Shown: one piece after another, positions 35,376 through 44,814 of the stretch | Numbering within the stretch: the first letter of the stretch is position 1 | Layout of the letters: each line of letters opens with the position of its first letter | Assembly: GCA_025994075.1 (NCBI GenBank) | Contig: JAMQGV010000014.1 | Location: 1-64,000, forward strand | Length of the DNA: 64,000 nt | DNA from: Vicinamibacteria bacterium | GTDB lineage: Bacteria > Acidobacteriota > Vicinamibacteria > Fen-336 | Direction of reading: 5' to 3' | Made by a program: the position numbers and the translations under genes | The notes under the pieces: model-generated | Told to the model about the DNA's origin: nothing | Seen by the model: only the letters and a program-made list of their open reading frames with translations | Databases searched by the model: none

Positions 35376-36377
35376 TTACGCTCCCCGGCGCGCGCCCGCC
35401 AGGGCCCGCACCCGCTCCGCCAGCCGCCGCGCGCCGTCGCCGTCGACGAGGCGCCGTTGCCGCTCGCGCATCGCGGCGCGCCCGCCCGGGTCGGCTGCCC
35501 AGCGCAGAACCCGCGCCGCGCCGTCCGCGACGCCCGTCGCGACGTCGCAGCCGCCCGCGGCGCGCAAGGCCTCGGCGCCCGGCTGCTGATTTTCCGCCAG
35601 AACCACGACCACCGCGCAGACGCCGATCGCGCAGGCCTCGAGCGGCGTCACGCCGCCGGCGCACAGCGCGAGGTCGGCCTCGGCCAGCGCCGCGGGCAGG
35701 TCACCCTTGGGCACGGCCTCGAGGCCGGGGTGGCTGGCCGCGAACGCACGGGCTTCGGCCAGTGCGCGGTCGCCGCCGCTGCAGAACGCGCGCGCCCGCA
35801 GCGGCGCGCCGGCCAGCGCGCGCAGCGCGGCGAGGGCCAGGTTCTCCGCGTCGTTTCCGCCGAACGTGACGATCGCCAGCGGCGGCCCTGGTGGGGCCGC
35901 GCGCGCTTCGGCCCGGGCCCGCGCTTCCCGCACGTCGCGCCGCAGCGGCGCGAAGGCCACGCCGGCCGCCACCTCGCGCGCCCCGTCGTAGCGCAGCGCC
36001 TCGCCGCCGGGGTTGGGGTTGACGGCGAGGTCGGCCGGGCCGCCGCGGCCGAGGTCGTCGAACACCGCGAGCGGCGCGACGGCTTGCAGCGCGGCGCGCC
36101 AGGCAGGCGCGAACCCGTAGCCGTCGAGCACGAACACGTCGGCGGCGCGGGCAGCCGCGGTGCTGGCGCCGAGGTCGGCCTCGCTGCCCGCCAGGCCTGC
36201 GATCGCGCTCACGGCGAGGCCCTCCGCGCGCCAGGCGTCGACGCTCGGGTCCGCAGGCGTCGCGGTCAGCAGCTCGGGCGTCGCGCCCTGCTCGACGAGG
36301 GCCTGGGCGAGGCCGAGGCCGCGCATGACGTGGCCGGCGCCGGCCACGCCCGCGTCCGCGCGGTACAGCACCCGCAT
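35376..36377 (-). CDS. pseG: PseG-like UDP-sugar hydrolase
   Basis: 333 residues. PseG releases the nucleotide from UDP-2,4-diacetamido-2,4,6-trideoxy-altrose. Features: RADAGVAGAGHVMR at the N-terminus (glycine loop), LDGYGFA, and the C-terminal GGVTPLEACAIGV loop typical of GT-B folds that bind UDP. ATG 36377 shares one base with the previous TGA. It is between the CMP-sugar synthetase and the synthase fusion, the normal place in pse operons. Confidence 0.85.
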   Translation of the reverse strand: MRVLYRADAGVAGAGHVMRGLGLAQALVEQGATPELLTATPADPSVDAWRAEGLAVSAIAGLAGSEADLGASTAAARAADVFVLDGYGFAPAWRAALQAVAPLAVFDDLGRGGPADLAVNPNPGGEALRYDGAREVAAGVAFAPLRRDVREARARAEARAAPPGPPLAIVTFGGNDAENLALAALRALAGAPLRARAFCSGGDRALAEARAFAASHPGLEAVPKGDLPAALAEADLALCAGGVTPLEACAIGVCAVVVVLAENQQPGAEALRAAGGCDVATGVADGAARVLRWAADPGGRAAMRERQRRLVDGDGARRLAERVRALAGARRGA

Positions 36378-37069
36378 CAGCGGCCCGCGAGCCGCGCCGC
36401 CTCGCGCCGCAGCAGCTCCAGGTCCTCGATCGTGTCGACGTCGACCGAGCGCTCGCGCGGCATCGGGTGGCCGACCAGCGTCCTGCCGTAGAACGTCCGC
36501 TCGCGGCGGAAGGCGTCGGTGCGGCACCAGTAGGTGCTGCCGTTGTCGACCACCAGCCGCGGACGCTCGTCGCGCGGCAGGTCGACGAGTTCCGGCCACA
36601 TCAGGCGCAGGTGGCCGTCCGCGTCCTCGCGCAGGGCCTGCAGCGGGTTCTTCGCGTACTCCGTCGTCGCCATCACGAACTCGGCGGTGCCCGGGACCAG
36701 CCGCGCGCGGGCGGCGCGGATGTCCTCGCCGCGGCGCAGCGCCGCGGTGGCCAGCAGGCAGCAGAACGCGGGCGGCAGCGCGCCCTCGGCCTCCAGGAAG
36801 TCGAGCGCGTGGAGGCAGACCTGGGCCATCGTCGCGCGGTCGCCGGCCAGCGGGTCGGGGCGGGCGAGGGCCTCGGCGCCGGCGGCGCGCGCGATCTCGG
36901 CGATCGCCGCGTCTTCGGTGGAGACGATCACCCGCGCGAAGCAGCCGCTCTCGAGCGCGGCCTCGACCGTCCACGCCAGCAGCGGGCGGCCGAGCAGGTC
37001 GGCGACGTTCTTGCGCGGCAGCCGCTTCGAGCCGCCGCGGGCGGGGACGATGGCGACCTCGGTGGTCAC
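36377..37069 (-). CDS. pseF: CMP-pseudaminic acid synthetase-like (PseF)
   Basis: 230 residues with VPARGGSKRLPRKN, the nucleotide-binding loop of CMP-nonulosonate cytidylyltransferases, and STEDAAIAEIA. Activates the free acid with CTP before transfer. GTG 37069 overlaps the aminotransferase stop by four bases. Position between PseC and PseG supports PseF over NeuA. Related proteins at 44815-45519 and 50561-51274. Confidence 0.85.
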   Translation of the reverse strand: MTTEVAIVPARGGSKRLPRKNVADLLGRPLLAWTVEAALESGCFARVIVSTEDAAIAEIARAAGAEALARPDPLAGDRATMAQVCLHALDFLEAEGALPPAFCCLLATAALRRGEDIRAARARLVPGTAEFVMATTEYAKNPLQALREDADGHLRLMWPELVDLPRDERPRLVVDNGSTYWCRTDAFRRERTFYGRTLVGHPMPRERSVDVDTIEDLELLRREAARLAGR

Positions 37070-38268
37070 GCCCCGAGGACTTCGCGCAGCGCGGCGACGA
37101 CGCGGTCGACGTCCGCGTCCGCCATCGCGGGGAACAGCGGCAGCGACAGGCAGCGCTCGTAGTAGCGGCGGGCGCCGGGCAGGTCCAGCGCGCCGTAGCG
37201 GCGGCGGTAGTAGGGCTGCAGGTGGACCGGCAGGTAGTGGACCTGGCTGCCGATGCCGCGCGCGCGCAGTTCGTTCACCACGCGGGCCCGGCTTCGCCCG
37301 GCGGCCGCGAAGTCGATCCGCGCCGCGTAGAGGTGCCAGGCCGGGCGGCAGCCGGCGACCCGCGCTGGCGGGAGCACCAGCGGCGCCAGGGATGCCAGCA
37401 GCGCGTCGTAGCGATCGGCGAGCGCGCGGCGGCGGGCGACGAAGCGGTCCAGCTTGCGGAGCTGCGACAGCCCGAGCGCGCACTGGATGTCGCTGGCCCG
37501 GTAGTTGAAGCCGGGCTCGTGCATCTCGTAGTACCAGGGGTTGGCGTCCCCTTCGGGAGCGAAGCCGAGCTCCGCGCTCTCGAAGTCCTCGCTCTCGCGG
37601 ACCATGCCGTGGCTGCGCAGCCGGGCCAGCCGCTTCGCGAGCGCCGGGTCGTTGGCGGTGACGGCGCCGCCTTCGCCCATCGCCACGGCCTTGACGGGGT
37701 GGAACGAGAACACTGCCATGTCGGCGTGGCGACAGCCGCCGACCGGATGCCCGTCGCCGTAGTCCGCGCCGAGCGCGTGGCAGGCGTCCTCGACGACGTG
37801 CAGGCCGTGGGCGCGGGCCGCGGCCTGCAGCGCCGCCGGGTCCGCGCACTGGCCGTTGAGGTGAACCGGGAACACGGCGCGCACGCGCAGGCCGGTCGCG
37901 CGGCGCATCGCCTCCTCGAGCTCCCGCGGGCCGAGCAGCCCGGTGTCCGGGTCGACGTCCGCGAAGACCACCTCGGCCCCGGCGTGGCGCGGTCCGTTGG
38001 CGGTGGCGAGGAAAGTGAGGCTCGGCACCACGACGGCATCGCCCGGGCCGAGCCCGAGGGCGAGCGAAGCGAGGTGGAGGCCTGCCGTCGCGCTGCCGCA
38101 GGCGACCGCGAACCGGGCGCCCGTGCGCTCGCACAGCGCGGCCTCGAAGGCGGGCACGACCGGGCCGGTGGTGAGGGCGTCGGAGCGCAGCACGGCGGCG
38201 ACCGCCGCGACGTCGTCGTCCTCGATCAGGTGCCGGCCGTAGGGCAGGACCGGCCCGCCACCGTTCAT
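37066..38268 (-). CDS. pseC: PseC-like UDP-4-keto-sugar aminotransferase
   Basis: 400 residues, DegT/DnrJ/EryC1/StrS family (fold type I, PLP). The PLP lysine is in SFHPVKAVAMGEGG; EDACHALG carries the PLP-ring Asp. In the pseudaminic pathway it adds an amino group at C4 of the product of PseB. ATG 38268 overlaps the pseB stop by four bases (ATGA). An open frame extends to 38313, but the overlap marks the start. The order pseB-pseC-pseF-pseG is the canonical one. Confidence 0.88.
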   Translation of the reverse strand: MNGGGPVLPYGRHLIEDDDVAAVAAVLRSDALTTGPVVPAFEAALCERTGARFAVACGSATAGLHLASLALGLGPGDAVVVPSLTFLATANGPRHAGAEVVFADVDPDTGLLGPRELEEAMRRATGLRVRAVFPVHLNGQCADPAALQAAARAHGLHVVEDACHALGADYGDGHPVGGCRHADMAVFSFHPVKAVAMGEGGAVTANDPALAKRLARLRSHGMVRESEDFESAELGFAPEGDANPWYYEMHEPGFNYRASDIQCALGLSQLRKLDRFVARRRALADRYDALLASLAPLVLPPARVAGCRPAWHLYAARIDFAAAGRSRARVVNELRARGIGSQVHYLPVHLQPYYRRRYGALDLPGARRYYERCLSLPLFPAMADADVDRVVAALREVLGA

Positions 38269-39302
38269 GCGCTCTCCGCCAGCAGCCCCGGCAGGCGCGC
38301 GGCGTCCACCCACTCCTCGTTGTTGTCGCTCGTGTAGCGGAAGCCGTCAGGCAGCCGCTGCGCCCCGTCCTTCAGGTACGTCTCCCGCGACCACCAGGCG
38401 AAGGCGGGCTCGATCACGTAGCGGTCGCCGAGGTCGCAGGCCGTGCGGGCGTCGTCTTCGGTCAGGAGCGCCTCGTGCAGCTTCTCGCCCGGGCGGATGC
38501 CGACCACCGTGTGCTCGAGGTGGGGGGCCAGCGCGCGGGCCAGGTCGACGATCCGCATGGAGGGGATCTTGGGGACGAAGATCTCGCCGCCGTGCATCTG
38601 GGCCAGGCTCGACAGCACCAGGTCGACGCCCTGCTGCAGCGTGATCCAGAACCGCGTCATCCGCGGGTCCGTGATCGGCAGCGGCCCCTGGCCCTTCGCC
38701 GCCAGCTCCCTGAAGAACGGCACGACGCTGCCGCGGGAGCCGACCACGTTCCCGTAGCGGACCACGGAGAAGCGGGTGCCGGCGCGGGCCGCGAGGTGGT
38801 TGGCGGCGACGAAGATCTTGTCGGCGGCCAGCTTCGAAGCGCCGTACAGGTTGACCGGGTTGACCGCCTTGTCCGACGACAGCGCGACCACCCGCTTGAC
38901 GCCCGCGTCGATCGCGGCCTGCACCACGTTCTCGGCGCCGAACACGTTGGTGCGCACGCACTCGAACGGGTTGTACTCGGCGATCGGCACCTGCTTCATG
39001 GCCGCCGCGTGGATCACGTAGTCGACGCCGCGCATCGCCATCTTCAGTCGCTCGACGTCGCGCACGTCGCCGATGAAGTAGCGCAGGCAGGGGTGCTGCT
39101 CGGGGCTGAACAGGCGGGCCATCTCGAACTGCTTGAGCTCATCCCGCGAGAACACGATCAGCCGCTGCGGGCGGTGACGCTCGAGCACCGTGCGCACGAA
39201 GCGGTGGCCGAAGCTGCCGGTGCCGCCGGTCACGAGGATCGAGCGTCCCTCGAGGTCGACGCGGGGAAGGGCGAAGCGGGCGTTCTCGTTCATCGGGGTC
39301 AT
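38265..39302 (-). CDS. pseB: PseB UDP-GlcNAc 4,6-dehydratase/5-epimerase
   Basis: About 345 residues, SDR fold. Rossmann loop TGGTGSFGHRFV, then SRDELKQ (typical of PseB/CapD-type inverting dehydratases), catalytic SSDKA and Tyr/Lys in YGASKLAADK. First step of pseudaminic acid synthesis. Three possible starts lie within 14 bases (GTG 39305, ATG 39302, ATG 39293); I chose 39302. It is the first gene of the minus-strand operon and diverges from the transferase at 39346 with 43 bp between. Confidence 0.92.
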   Translation of the reverse strand: MTPMNENARFALPRVDLEGRSILVTGGTGSFGHRFVRTVLERHRPQRLIVFSRDELKQFEMARLFSPEQHPCLRYFIGDVRDVERLKMAMRGVDYVIHAAAMKQVPIAEYNPFECVRTNVFGAENVVQAAIDAGVKRVVALSSDKAVNPVNLYGASKLAADKIFVAANHLAARAGTRFSVVRYGNVVGSRGSVVPFFRELAAKGQGPLPITDPRMTRFWITLQQGVDLVLSSLAQMHGGEIFVPKIPSMRIVDLARALAPHLEHTVVGIRPGEKLHEALLTEDDARTACDLGDRYVIEPAFAWWSRETYLKDGAQRLPDGFRYTSDNNEEWVDAARLPGLLAESA

Positions 39303-39345
39303 CACGCGGGGCCGCTAGTGTACAATCCGGCGCTCGAGCCTGCAC
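39303..39345. promoter_or_regulatory. 43-bp divergent promoter region around TGTACA
   Basis: The only space between two divergent operons (pseB and the transferase at 39346). Contains TACAAT (39321-39326), a good -10 box for the plus strand, within a TGTACA palindrome that also offers TACACT on the minus strand. No good -35 was seen. Little room remains for leaders, and no ribosome site precedes the GTG at 39346, so transcripts may be leaderless. Confidence 0.45.
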
Positions 39346-40026
39346 GTGATCCGCATCTTCATCGGTTACGACCCTCGCGAGGCGGCCGCGTTCGCGGTGC
39401 TCAGCCACTCGATCCACGCCCGGGCCTCGCGCCCGGTGTCGATCGCGCCGCTGGTGCTGTCGCAGCTCGGCGGCGTGCTGTGGCGCGAGCGGCACCCGCT
39501 GCAGTCGACCGACTTCTCCTTCTCCCGCTTCCTGGTGCCCTACCTGTGCGGCTACGAGGGCTGGGCGCTGTTCACCGACTGCGACATGCTGGTGATGGAC
39601 GACGTCGCGAAGCTGTGGGAGCTGCGCGACGAGCGCTACGCGGTGCAGGTGGTCAAGCACGAACACGTGCCGAAGGAGGACGTCAAGTTCCTCGGCCAGC
39701 CGCAGACCCGCTACGAGAAGAAGAACTGGTCGAGCGTGATGCTCTTCAACAACGCCCGCTGCAAGGCGCTCACGCCCGACTACGTGAACACCGCGACCGG
39801 CCTCGACCTGCACCGCTTCCGCTGGCTGGAGGACGAGTCGCTGATCGGCGCGCTGCCGCACCGCTGGAATCACCTCGTGGGCTACGACGCGCCGACCCCC
39901 GGCGTCGCGCTGGCCCACTACACGATCGGCGGCCCGTACTTCCCGGAGTGGCGCGACTGCGAGTACTCCGCGGAGTGGCGCGCGGAGCTGGCCGCCGCGA
40001 TGCGCCCGCTCGACCCGCTCGCGTAG
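39346..40026 (+). CDS. Glycosyltransferase of the pseudaminic cluster
   Basis: 226 residues, soluble, begins MIRIFIGYDPREAAAF. A DxD-type motif (FTDCDMLVMDD) and the surrounding pattern fit a small GT-A-fold transferase, similar in type to GT8 families. Also seen: KKNWSSVMLFNNARC. GTG start 39346; no ribosome site was recognised. First gene of the plus-strand operon 39346-44804, divergent from pseB. The acceptor is unknown. Confidence 0.8.
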   Translation: MIRIFIGYDPREAAAFAVLSHSIHARASRPVSIAPLVLSQLGGVLWRERHPLQSTDFSFSRFLVPYLCGYEGWALFTDCDMLVMDDVAKLWELRDERYAVQVVKHEHVPKEDVKFLGQPQTRYEKKNWSSVMLFNNARCKALTPDYVNTATGLDLHRFRWLEDESLIGALPHRWNHLVGYDAPTPGVALAHYTIGGPYFPEWRDCEYSAEWRAELAAAMRPLDPLA

Positions 40027-40034
40027 GCGCCGCG

Positions 40035-41789
40035 ATGGCGGCTGCGCCGCGCGCGTGGATCACGCCGGGGAGCGACGGCCGGCTGGCGCCGCCGCCCCTT
40101 CCGGTGCTGCTGCCCGCCGCCGCCTGGCTGGAGGGCGAGGCGCCGGCCGGGCTGCAGTTGCTGGGCGACGTCTACGCCGACGGCGAGCGGGCGCGGCGGC
40201 TGTCGCGGGAGGTGGTCGCGGCCTGCCACGCCCTGGCCCGCGACGCGCTGGCCGTGCTCGGCGCCGACGAGGCTGCGTTGCCGCTCACTCTCGACGCGTC
40301 CTCCTGGTTCGTCGAGGCCGGCCTCGACCGCATGCTGCGCCTCGCCGACGCGCGCTCCGTCGCCGGGGAGCTGCCGCTGTCACCCGCGGCGGTCGACTGG
40401 CGCTTCGCGCGCGTGCGCTCGGGACGCGAGCTGAAGCGGCTGCAGAAGCCGCAGGCCTTCCAGTGGCTGCTGCTGCGGCTGTGCGCGGGCGCGCCGGACG
40501 CGCTGAGCTGGACCGGGCCCGGGGCCATGGCCCGCCGCGTCGAGCGCCTGCGCCACCGGCTCTGGCTGCGCCGCGTCGAGGCCGCGGCGCGCGCCGCCGC
40601 CGTGCCGGGCCAGTGGCACGGGGCGCGGCTGGGGCGCGCCGAGGCGCTGGTGCGGCGGCTCGTGCCCGGCCTGCGGGACGTGCCCGAGCTGGCGCAGGCG
40701 CGGGTCGCCCGCCGCGACACCCGGCGGCGAGCGGAACTGGCCGCCTGCTTCGAGGCCGCCCTCGGGCCCCTGCGCGAGGAGCTGCGGCTGTTCGGCCCCG
40801 GGCTGTCGCGGCTGGCGCGGCTGTTCGGCGAGGCGTTCCCGGAGAGCCGGCTGGAGGCGCGCGAGGAGAACGAGGCCCGCTTCGCCCGCTACTTCGACGC
40901 TGCCCGGCCGCGCGGCTACCTCACGGCCACCGGCCAGGGCCGCTACGATGCGTGCGTGTACTTCTTCGCCGAGTGCCGCCGCCGCGGGTTGCCGTCGGTC
41001 GTCATCCAGCACGGCGGCCAGTACGGCTACGAGGACCGAATACCCGGCTTCTACACGCTCGACCTCGGCCTGCCGAGCCACTTCGCGAGCTGGGGCTTCG
41101 CGCAGGCCCCGCGTCTGTTCGACGGCCTGCCGCTGCCCGCGCGGGTCGTGCCGCTGCCGGAGCCGAAGCTCTCCGAGGCGCTGGACGCGAACCGCACCCC
41201 GCCGCCCGGGCCGCCCACGGTGCTGGTGCCGTTGTCCAAGCTCCGCACGCTCGAGAACCGCATCGGCGGCAACGCGGCGGACGGGGCGGTGGCCCGCTTG
41301 CGCGGCGCCGCCGCCGCGGTGATCCGCGGCTTCGTCGCGCGCGGCGGGCGCGCGATCGTCAGCTACCGCAGCGTGGGCTTCGACCGCGACCCGCTGGCCC
41401 GGGTGCTGGCCGCGCTGCCCGCGGAGCAGGTCGAGGTCCACGACGCCCGGCAGGCGCCGGCCAGCCGGCTGATGGCGGCGGCGCACGCCGTGTTCTGGGA
41501 CGTGACCGCGACCGGGATGTGGGAGACGCTGCGGGCCGGCGTGCCGACGGTGGCCCTGCTCGAGTCCGGACGCTGGGCGGCCGACGCGGTGGAGGCGGCG
41601 GGCACGCTGCGCGCGGCCGGGGTCGTCGCGGCGACCGGGGAAGAGGCGTGCGAGTCGCTGTGGCGTTTCGCCGCCGAGCCCGGCCGTTTCGGCGCAGCGC
41701 TCGACGCCGCGCGGCCCGCGCTCGACGCCTGGGCGCTGGCCGCGCCCGACTGCGAGGCGCGCTGGCGGGAGTTCCTCGATGGGCTCTGA
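40035..41789 (+). CDS. Large putative surface-glycan transferase (LIC12162-like)
   Basis: 584 residues, no membrane helix. The middle (about 295-340) has YLTATGQGRYDACVYFFAEC and VVIQHGGQYGYEDR, and the C-terminal part has FWDVTATGMWETLRAGVPT, a GT-B-like pattern resembling the Leptospira LIC12162 family of putative transferases. I place it there with low certainty. ATG 40035, 8 bp after the previous stop; overlaps the next gene by 11 bases. It probably handles a nonulosonic acid or a related sugar. Confidence 0.55.
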   Translation: MAAAPRAWITPGSDGRLAPPPLPVLLPAAAWLEGEAPAGLQLLGDVYADGERARRLSREVVAACHALARDALAVLGADEAALPLTLDASSWFVEAGLDRMLRLADARSVAGELPLSPAAVDWRFARVRSGRELKRLQKPQAFQWLLLRLCAGAPDALSWTGPGAMARRVERLRHRLWLRRVEAAARAAAVPGQWHGARLGRAEALVRRLVPGLRDVPELAQARVARRDTRRRAELAACFEAALGPLREELRLFGPGLSRLARLFGEAFPESRLEAREENEARFARYFDAARPRGYLTATGQGRYDACVYFFAECRRRGLPSVVIQHGGQYGYEDRIPGFYTLDLGLPSHFASWGFAQAPRLFDGLPLPARVVPLPEPKLSEALDANRTPPPGPPTVLVPLSKLRTLENRIGGNAADGAVARLRGAAAAVIRGFVARGGRAIVSYRSVGFDRDPLARVLAALPAEQVEVHDARQAPASRLMAAAHAVFWDVTATGMWETLRAGVPTVALLESGRWAADAVEAAGTLRAAGVVAATGEEACESLWRFAAEPGRFGAALDAARPALDAWALAAPDCEARWREFLDGL

Positions 41790-43260
41790 GCGCCCCGTCG
41801 TCCTGCTCGGCGTGCACCACGGGTTCTCCGTGCGCTTCCTGCTGCAGACCGACATCCTGCGGCGGCTGCGGGAGCGGGCACGGGTCGTGATCGTGGCCGC
41901 GGAGGAGGGCGCCTACCTCGACGCGTGGCGCGGGCTCGAGGGGGTGAGCGTCGAGGTGGTGCCGCGCGCCGCCTGCGCCGCGTACTTCGCGACGAGCCGG
42001 GTTCAGGGCGTGCTGCGCCAGGTGCGGGCCCAGCTCTACGGCGGCCCCAACGTCACGGGCGACATCCTCGCCGCGATCAGCGCGCAGGAGGCGCTCGCGG
42101 AGCGCCGCGGGCTGCGCCGGCTTGCGCTGCGGGCGAGGCTCGCCGCCTACGGCCTGGCTCGCCTCGCGCTGGGCCGCAGCGCAACGCTGCGCCGCGCGCT
42201 TCTGCGCTTCGAGAGCCGCCGCTTCGTGCCGCCGCTCTACGACGCGATCCTCGACCGCCACGCGCCCGACCTGGCCGTCACCTCGAGCCTCGGCACCTTC
42301 GACTGGGACCAGTACCTGATGCGGGCGGCGGCGCGGCGCGGGATTCGCGTCGCGACGGTCGTGCTGTCCTGGGACAACACCACCACCCGCGGCTATCCCG
42401 GCGCGCCCGTCGACCACGTCGTCGCCTGGACCGAGACGATGCGCCGCGAGCTGGCCGCGCTGCACGACGTCGACCCCGCGCGGGTCAGCGTCGCCGGCTC
42501 GCCGCAGTTCGACGCCGACTTCCGTCCCGACCCGGGGTTCGAGCGCGACGCCTTTCTGCGCTCGGTCGGCGCCGACCCCGCGCGGCGGGTCGTGTTCTTC
42601 GCCGCGCGCTCGCCCAACTCGTACCCCTGGAACCCCAACATCGTGAAGATCCTGGCCGAGGCGGCCGGCGCCGGCCGGCTGCACGGCGCCCAGGTCGTGG
42701 CCCGCATCCACCCGCTGTACTACAAGCGGCGGGACGACGGGTCCTTCGTCTACCAGGACGTGCTCGACGCCTTCCACCGCGTTGCGGCCGAACACCCGGG
42801 CGACCTGGTGCTGAACGTCCCGCGCTTCTCGTCCGAGGAGCTGGACTTCGCGATGCCCGAGGACGAGATCGTGCTGCTGACCCGGCTGATGCGCGCCTGC
42901 GACGCGATCGTCACCGTGTTCTCGACGATCAACATCGAGGGCTCGATCCTCGACAAGCCGCTGGTCAACGTCTGCTTCGAGAACCTGCCGCTGCTCTACG
43001 CGGCGAAGATGCGGGCCCGCTTCGACATCGTGGCCGACTCGCGCACGGTCCACAACGCGCGGGTCGTCGCGACCGGCGGCGTGCGGCTCGCGCGCACCCC
43101 GGAAGAACTGGTCGCGGCCGTCGCGCGCGTGCTGGCCGACCCGGCGGACGGCGCCGAAGGCCGGCGCCGGATCGTCGCCGACGAGGCGGGCCCCAACCCG
43201 GGCCGCGCCGGCGAGGCCGTCGCCGACGCGCTGCTGCGCTTCGCGGGGGCGCGGCCGTGA
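41779..43260 (+). CDS. Putative GT-B-fold glycosyl/glycerophosphotransferase
   Basis: 493 residues, soluble. Two-domain layout: N-terminal Rossmann part (VVLLGVHHGFSVRF), C-terminal part with FFAARSPNSYP, VARIHPLYY and a late VFSTINIEGSILDKPLVNV, where Ser/Thr and Glu follow the donor pocket as in CDP-glycerol-type and UDP-GlcNAc-epimerase-type GT-B folds. Starts at ATG 41779, overlapping the previous gene by 11 bases, and overlaps the next by four (GTGA). Exact donor and acceptor are unknown. Confidence 0.6.
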   Translation: MGSERPVVLLGVHHGFSVRFLLQTDILRRLRERARVVIVAAEEGAYLDAWRGLEGVSVEVVPRAACAAYFATSRVQGVLRQVRAQLYGGPNVTGDILAAISAQEALAERRGLRRLALRARLAAYGLARLALGRSATLRRALLRFESRRFVPPLYDAILDRHAPDLAVTSSLGTFDWDQYLMRAAARRGIRVATVVLSWDNTTTRGYPGAPVDHVVAWTETMRRELAALHDVDPARVSVAGSPQFDADFRPDPGFERDAFLRSVGADPARRVVFFAARSPNSYPWNPNIVKILAEAAGAGRLHGAQVVARIHPLYYKRRDDGSFVYQDVLDAFHRVAAEHPGDLVLNVPRFSSEELDFAMPEDEIVLLTRLMRACDAIVTVFSTINIEGSILDKPLVNVCFENLPLLYAAKMRARFDIVADSRTVHNARVVATGGVRLARTPEELVAAVARVLADPADGAEGRRRIVADEAGPNPGRAGEAVADALLRFAGARP

Positions 43261-44804
43261 GGCTGCTGTTCCTGACCCAGGGCGCGAGCCTGGCGCCGTT
43301 CCACGACCTCGCACTCGCGCTGCGGCGCCGCGGACGGCTCGAGGCCGCCGGCTACTACGTGTCCGACTCGCGCCACTTCGACTCCTACGTGGAGCGCCGG
43401 CCCGACCTGCTCGCAGGCGGCGCGCCGATCGCGAAGGAGTGGGAGATCGTCCGCCGCGCCCGCGCCGGCGCGCCGGACCTCGAGCGGCTGCGCGCGCTGG
43501 AGGCGGCGTGGGGCCCGCTGCGGGCCTCGATCGTCGCCGATCGCCGGCTGGTGTTCGGGCCGCGCGCGACCTACGCGCAGGACTACGGCAGCCGCTTCGA
43601 CGAACGCACGCTGCTGCGGCTGGTGGAGGAGGGCGTCGCCGAGCTGGAGCGGCTGTTCGACGCCGTGAAACCCGACGCGGTGCTGTCGTTCATCTGCGTC
43701 ACCTTCGGCGAGCACCTCGCCTGGCGGATGGCGCGCGCCCGCGGCATCCGCTTCCTGAACCTGCGCCCGACCCGCATCCGCAACTACGTGCACTGGGGCG
43801 AGAGCGTCCACGAACCCTCGGCCCGCGTGCGCGCGGCGCTGGCGGAGCTGGAGGCGGGCGGCGGCCCGCGCGAGGCGCTCGCCGTGGCCCGCGAGCAACT
43901 CGCCTCCGTGCGCGCGGGCGACGCCCGCTACGAGGGCGTGATTCCGGCCTCGCGGCGTCCGCCGGCCGCGCCGTTCCGGCCGGGCGCGGCGCTGGCTCGG
44001 GCGGCCTCGCTGTGGCGCGAGGAGCGGGCGTTCCGCCGCGAGGGCCACCTCGACCACCACCTGACCCGCCCGCTCGACGCCTTCCTCCACCGCCGGCTGT
44101 GGGGCCCGCTGCGGGCCCGCGCCGTCGACCGCCGGCTGCGCGGCGGCTACGTGGGCACGGGCGACCTGGCCGGGCTCGACTACGCGTTCTTCCCGCTGCA
44201 CGTCGAACCCGAGGTCACGCTGCTCGTCTACAGCCCGCACTGCCTCAACCAGATCGAAGCGGCGCGGCTGCTGGCCCAGGCGCTGCCGGCCGGCATGACG
44301 CTGGTCGTCAAGGACCACCCGGCCGCGATCGGCAAGCGCCCGGTGTCGTACTACGAGAAGCTGCTCGAGATCCCGAACCTGCGCCTCGCCGACCCCGCGC
44401 TCGCCTCGCGCGAGCTGGTGGAGGGCGCCCGCTTCGTCGCGACGATCGCCGGCTCGATCGGCCTCGAGGCGGCGCTGCGCGGCAAGCCGGTGCTGACGCT
44501 CGGCGCCACGCCGTTCGAGCTGATCGGCGCGCCGCTCGTCAGGCGGGCGGCGATGGACGCCGTGCCCGCCGCCGTCGCCGAACTGCTGGCCGGCTTCCGC
44601 CCGGACGACGAGGCGCTGGTGCGCTACCTCGCCGCCGTGATCGGCACCTCGACGCCGGTCGACTGGTACTCGGTGCTGCTGAAGAAGTCGGGCGCCTACA
44701 GGCCGGACGGGGCGACGGCGGCGGACGACGCCTGGTCGCAGCAGGTGGAGCGCCTGGCCGACTCGGTCGTGCCCTGCCTGCAGGGCGACTGGCCGCGGGG
44801 CTGA
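43257..44804 (+). CDS. Capsule-polysaccharide-type transferase
   Basis: 515 residues, no membrane helix. C-terminal half: LLVYSPHCLNQIEAARLL, LVVKDHPAAIGKR, TIAGSIGLEAALRGKPVLTLG, the pattern of capsule polysaccharide synthesis proteins. Similar in layout to 28448-30100. GTG start overlaps the previous stop (GTGA). It ends the plus-strand operon and is convergent with the CMP-sugar synthetase at 44815 (10 bp between). Confidence 0.65.
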   Translation: MRLLFLTQGASLAPFHDLALALRRRGRLEAAGYYVSDSRHFDSYVERRPDLLAGGAPIAKEWEIVRRARAGAPDLERLRALEAAWGPLRASIVADRRLVFGPRATYAQDYGSRFDERTLLRLVEEGVAELERLFDAVKPDAVLSFICVTFGEHLAWRMARARGIRFLNLRPTRIRNYVHWGESVHEPSARVRAALAELEAGGGPREALAVAREQLASVRAGDARYEGVIPASRRPPAAPFRPGAALARAASLWREERAFRREGHLDHHLTRPLDAFLHRRLWGPLRARAVDRRLRGGYVGTGDLAGLDYAFFPLHVEPEVTLLVYSPHCLNQIEAARLLAQALPAGMTLVVKDHPAAIGKRPVSYYEKLLEIPNLRLADPALASRELVEGARFVATIAGSIGLEAALRGKPVLTLGATPFELIGAPLVRRAAMDAVPAAVAELLAGFRPDDEALVRYLAAVIGTSTPVDWYSVLLKKSGAYRPDGATAADDAWSQQVERLADSVVPCLQGDWPRG

Positions 44805-44814
44805 CGGGCGCGCT

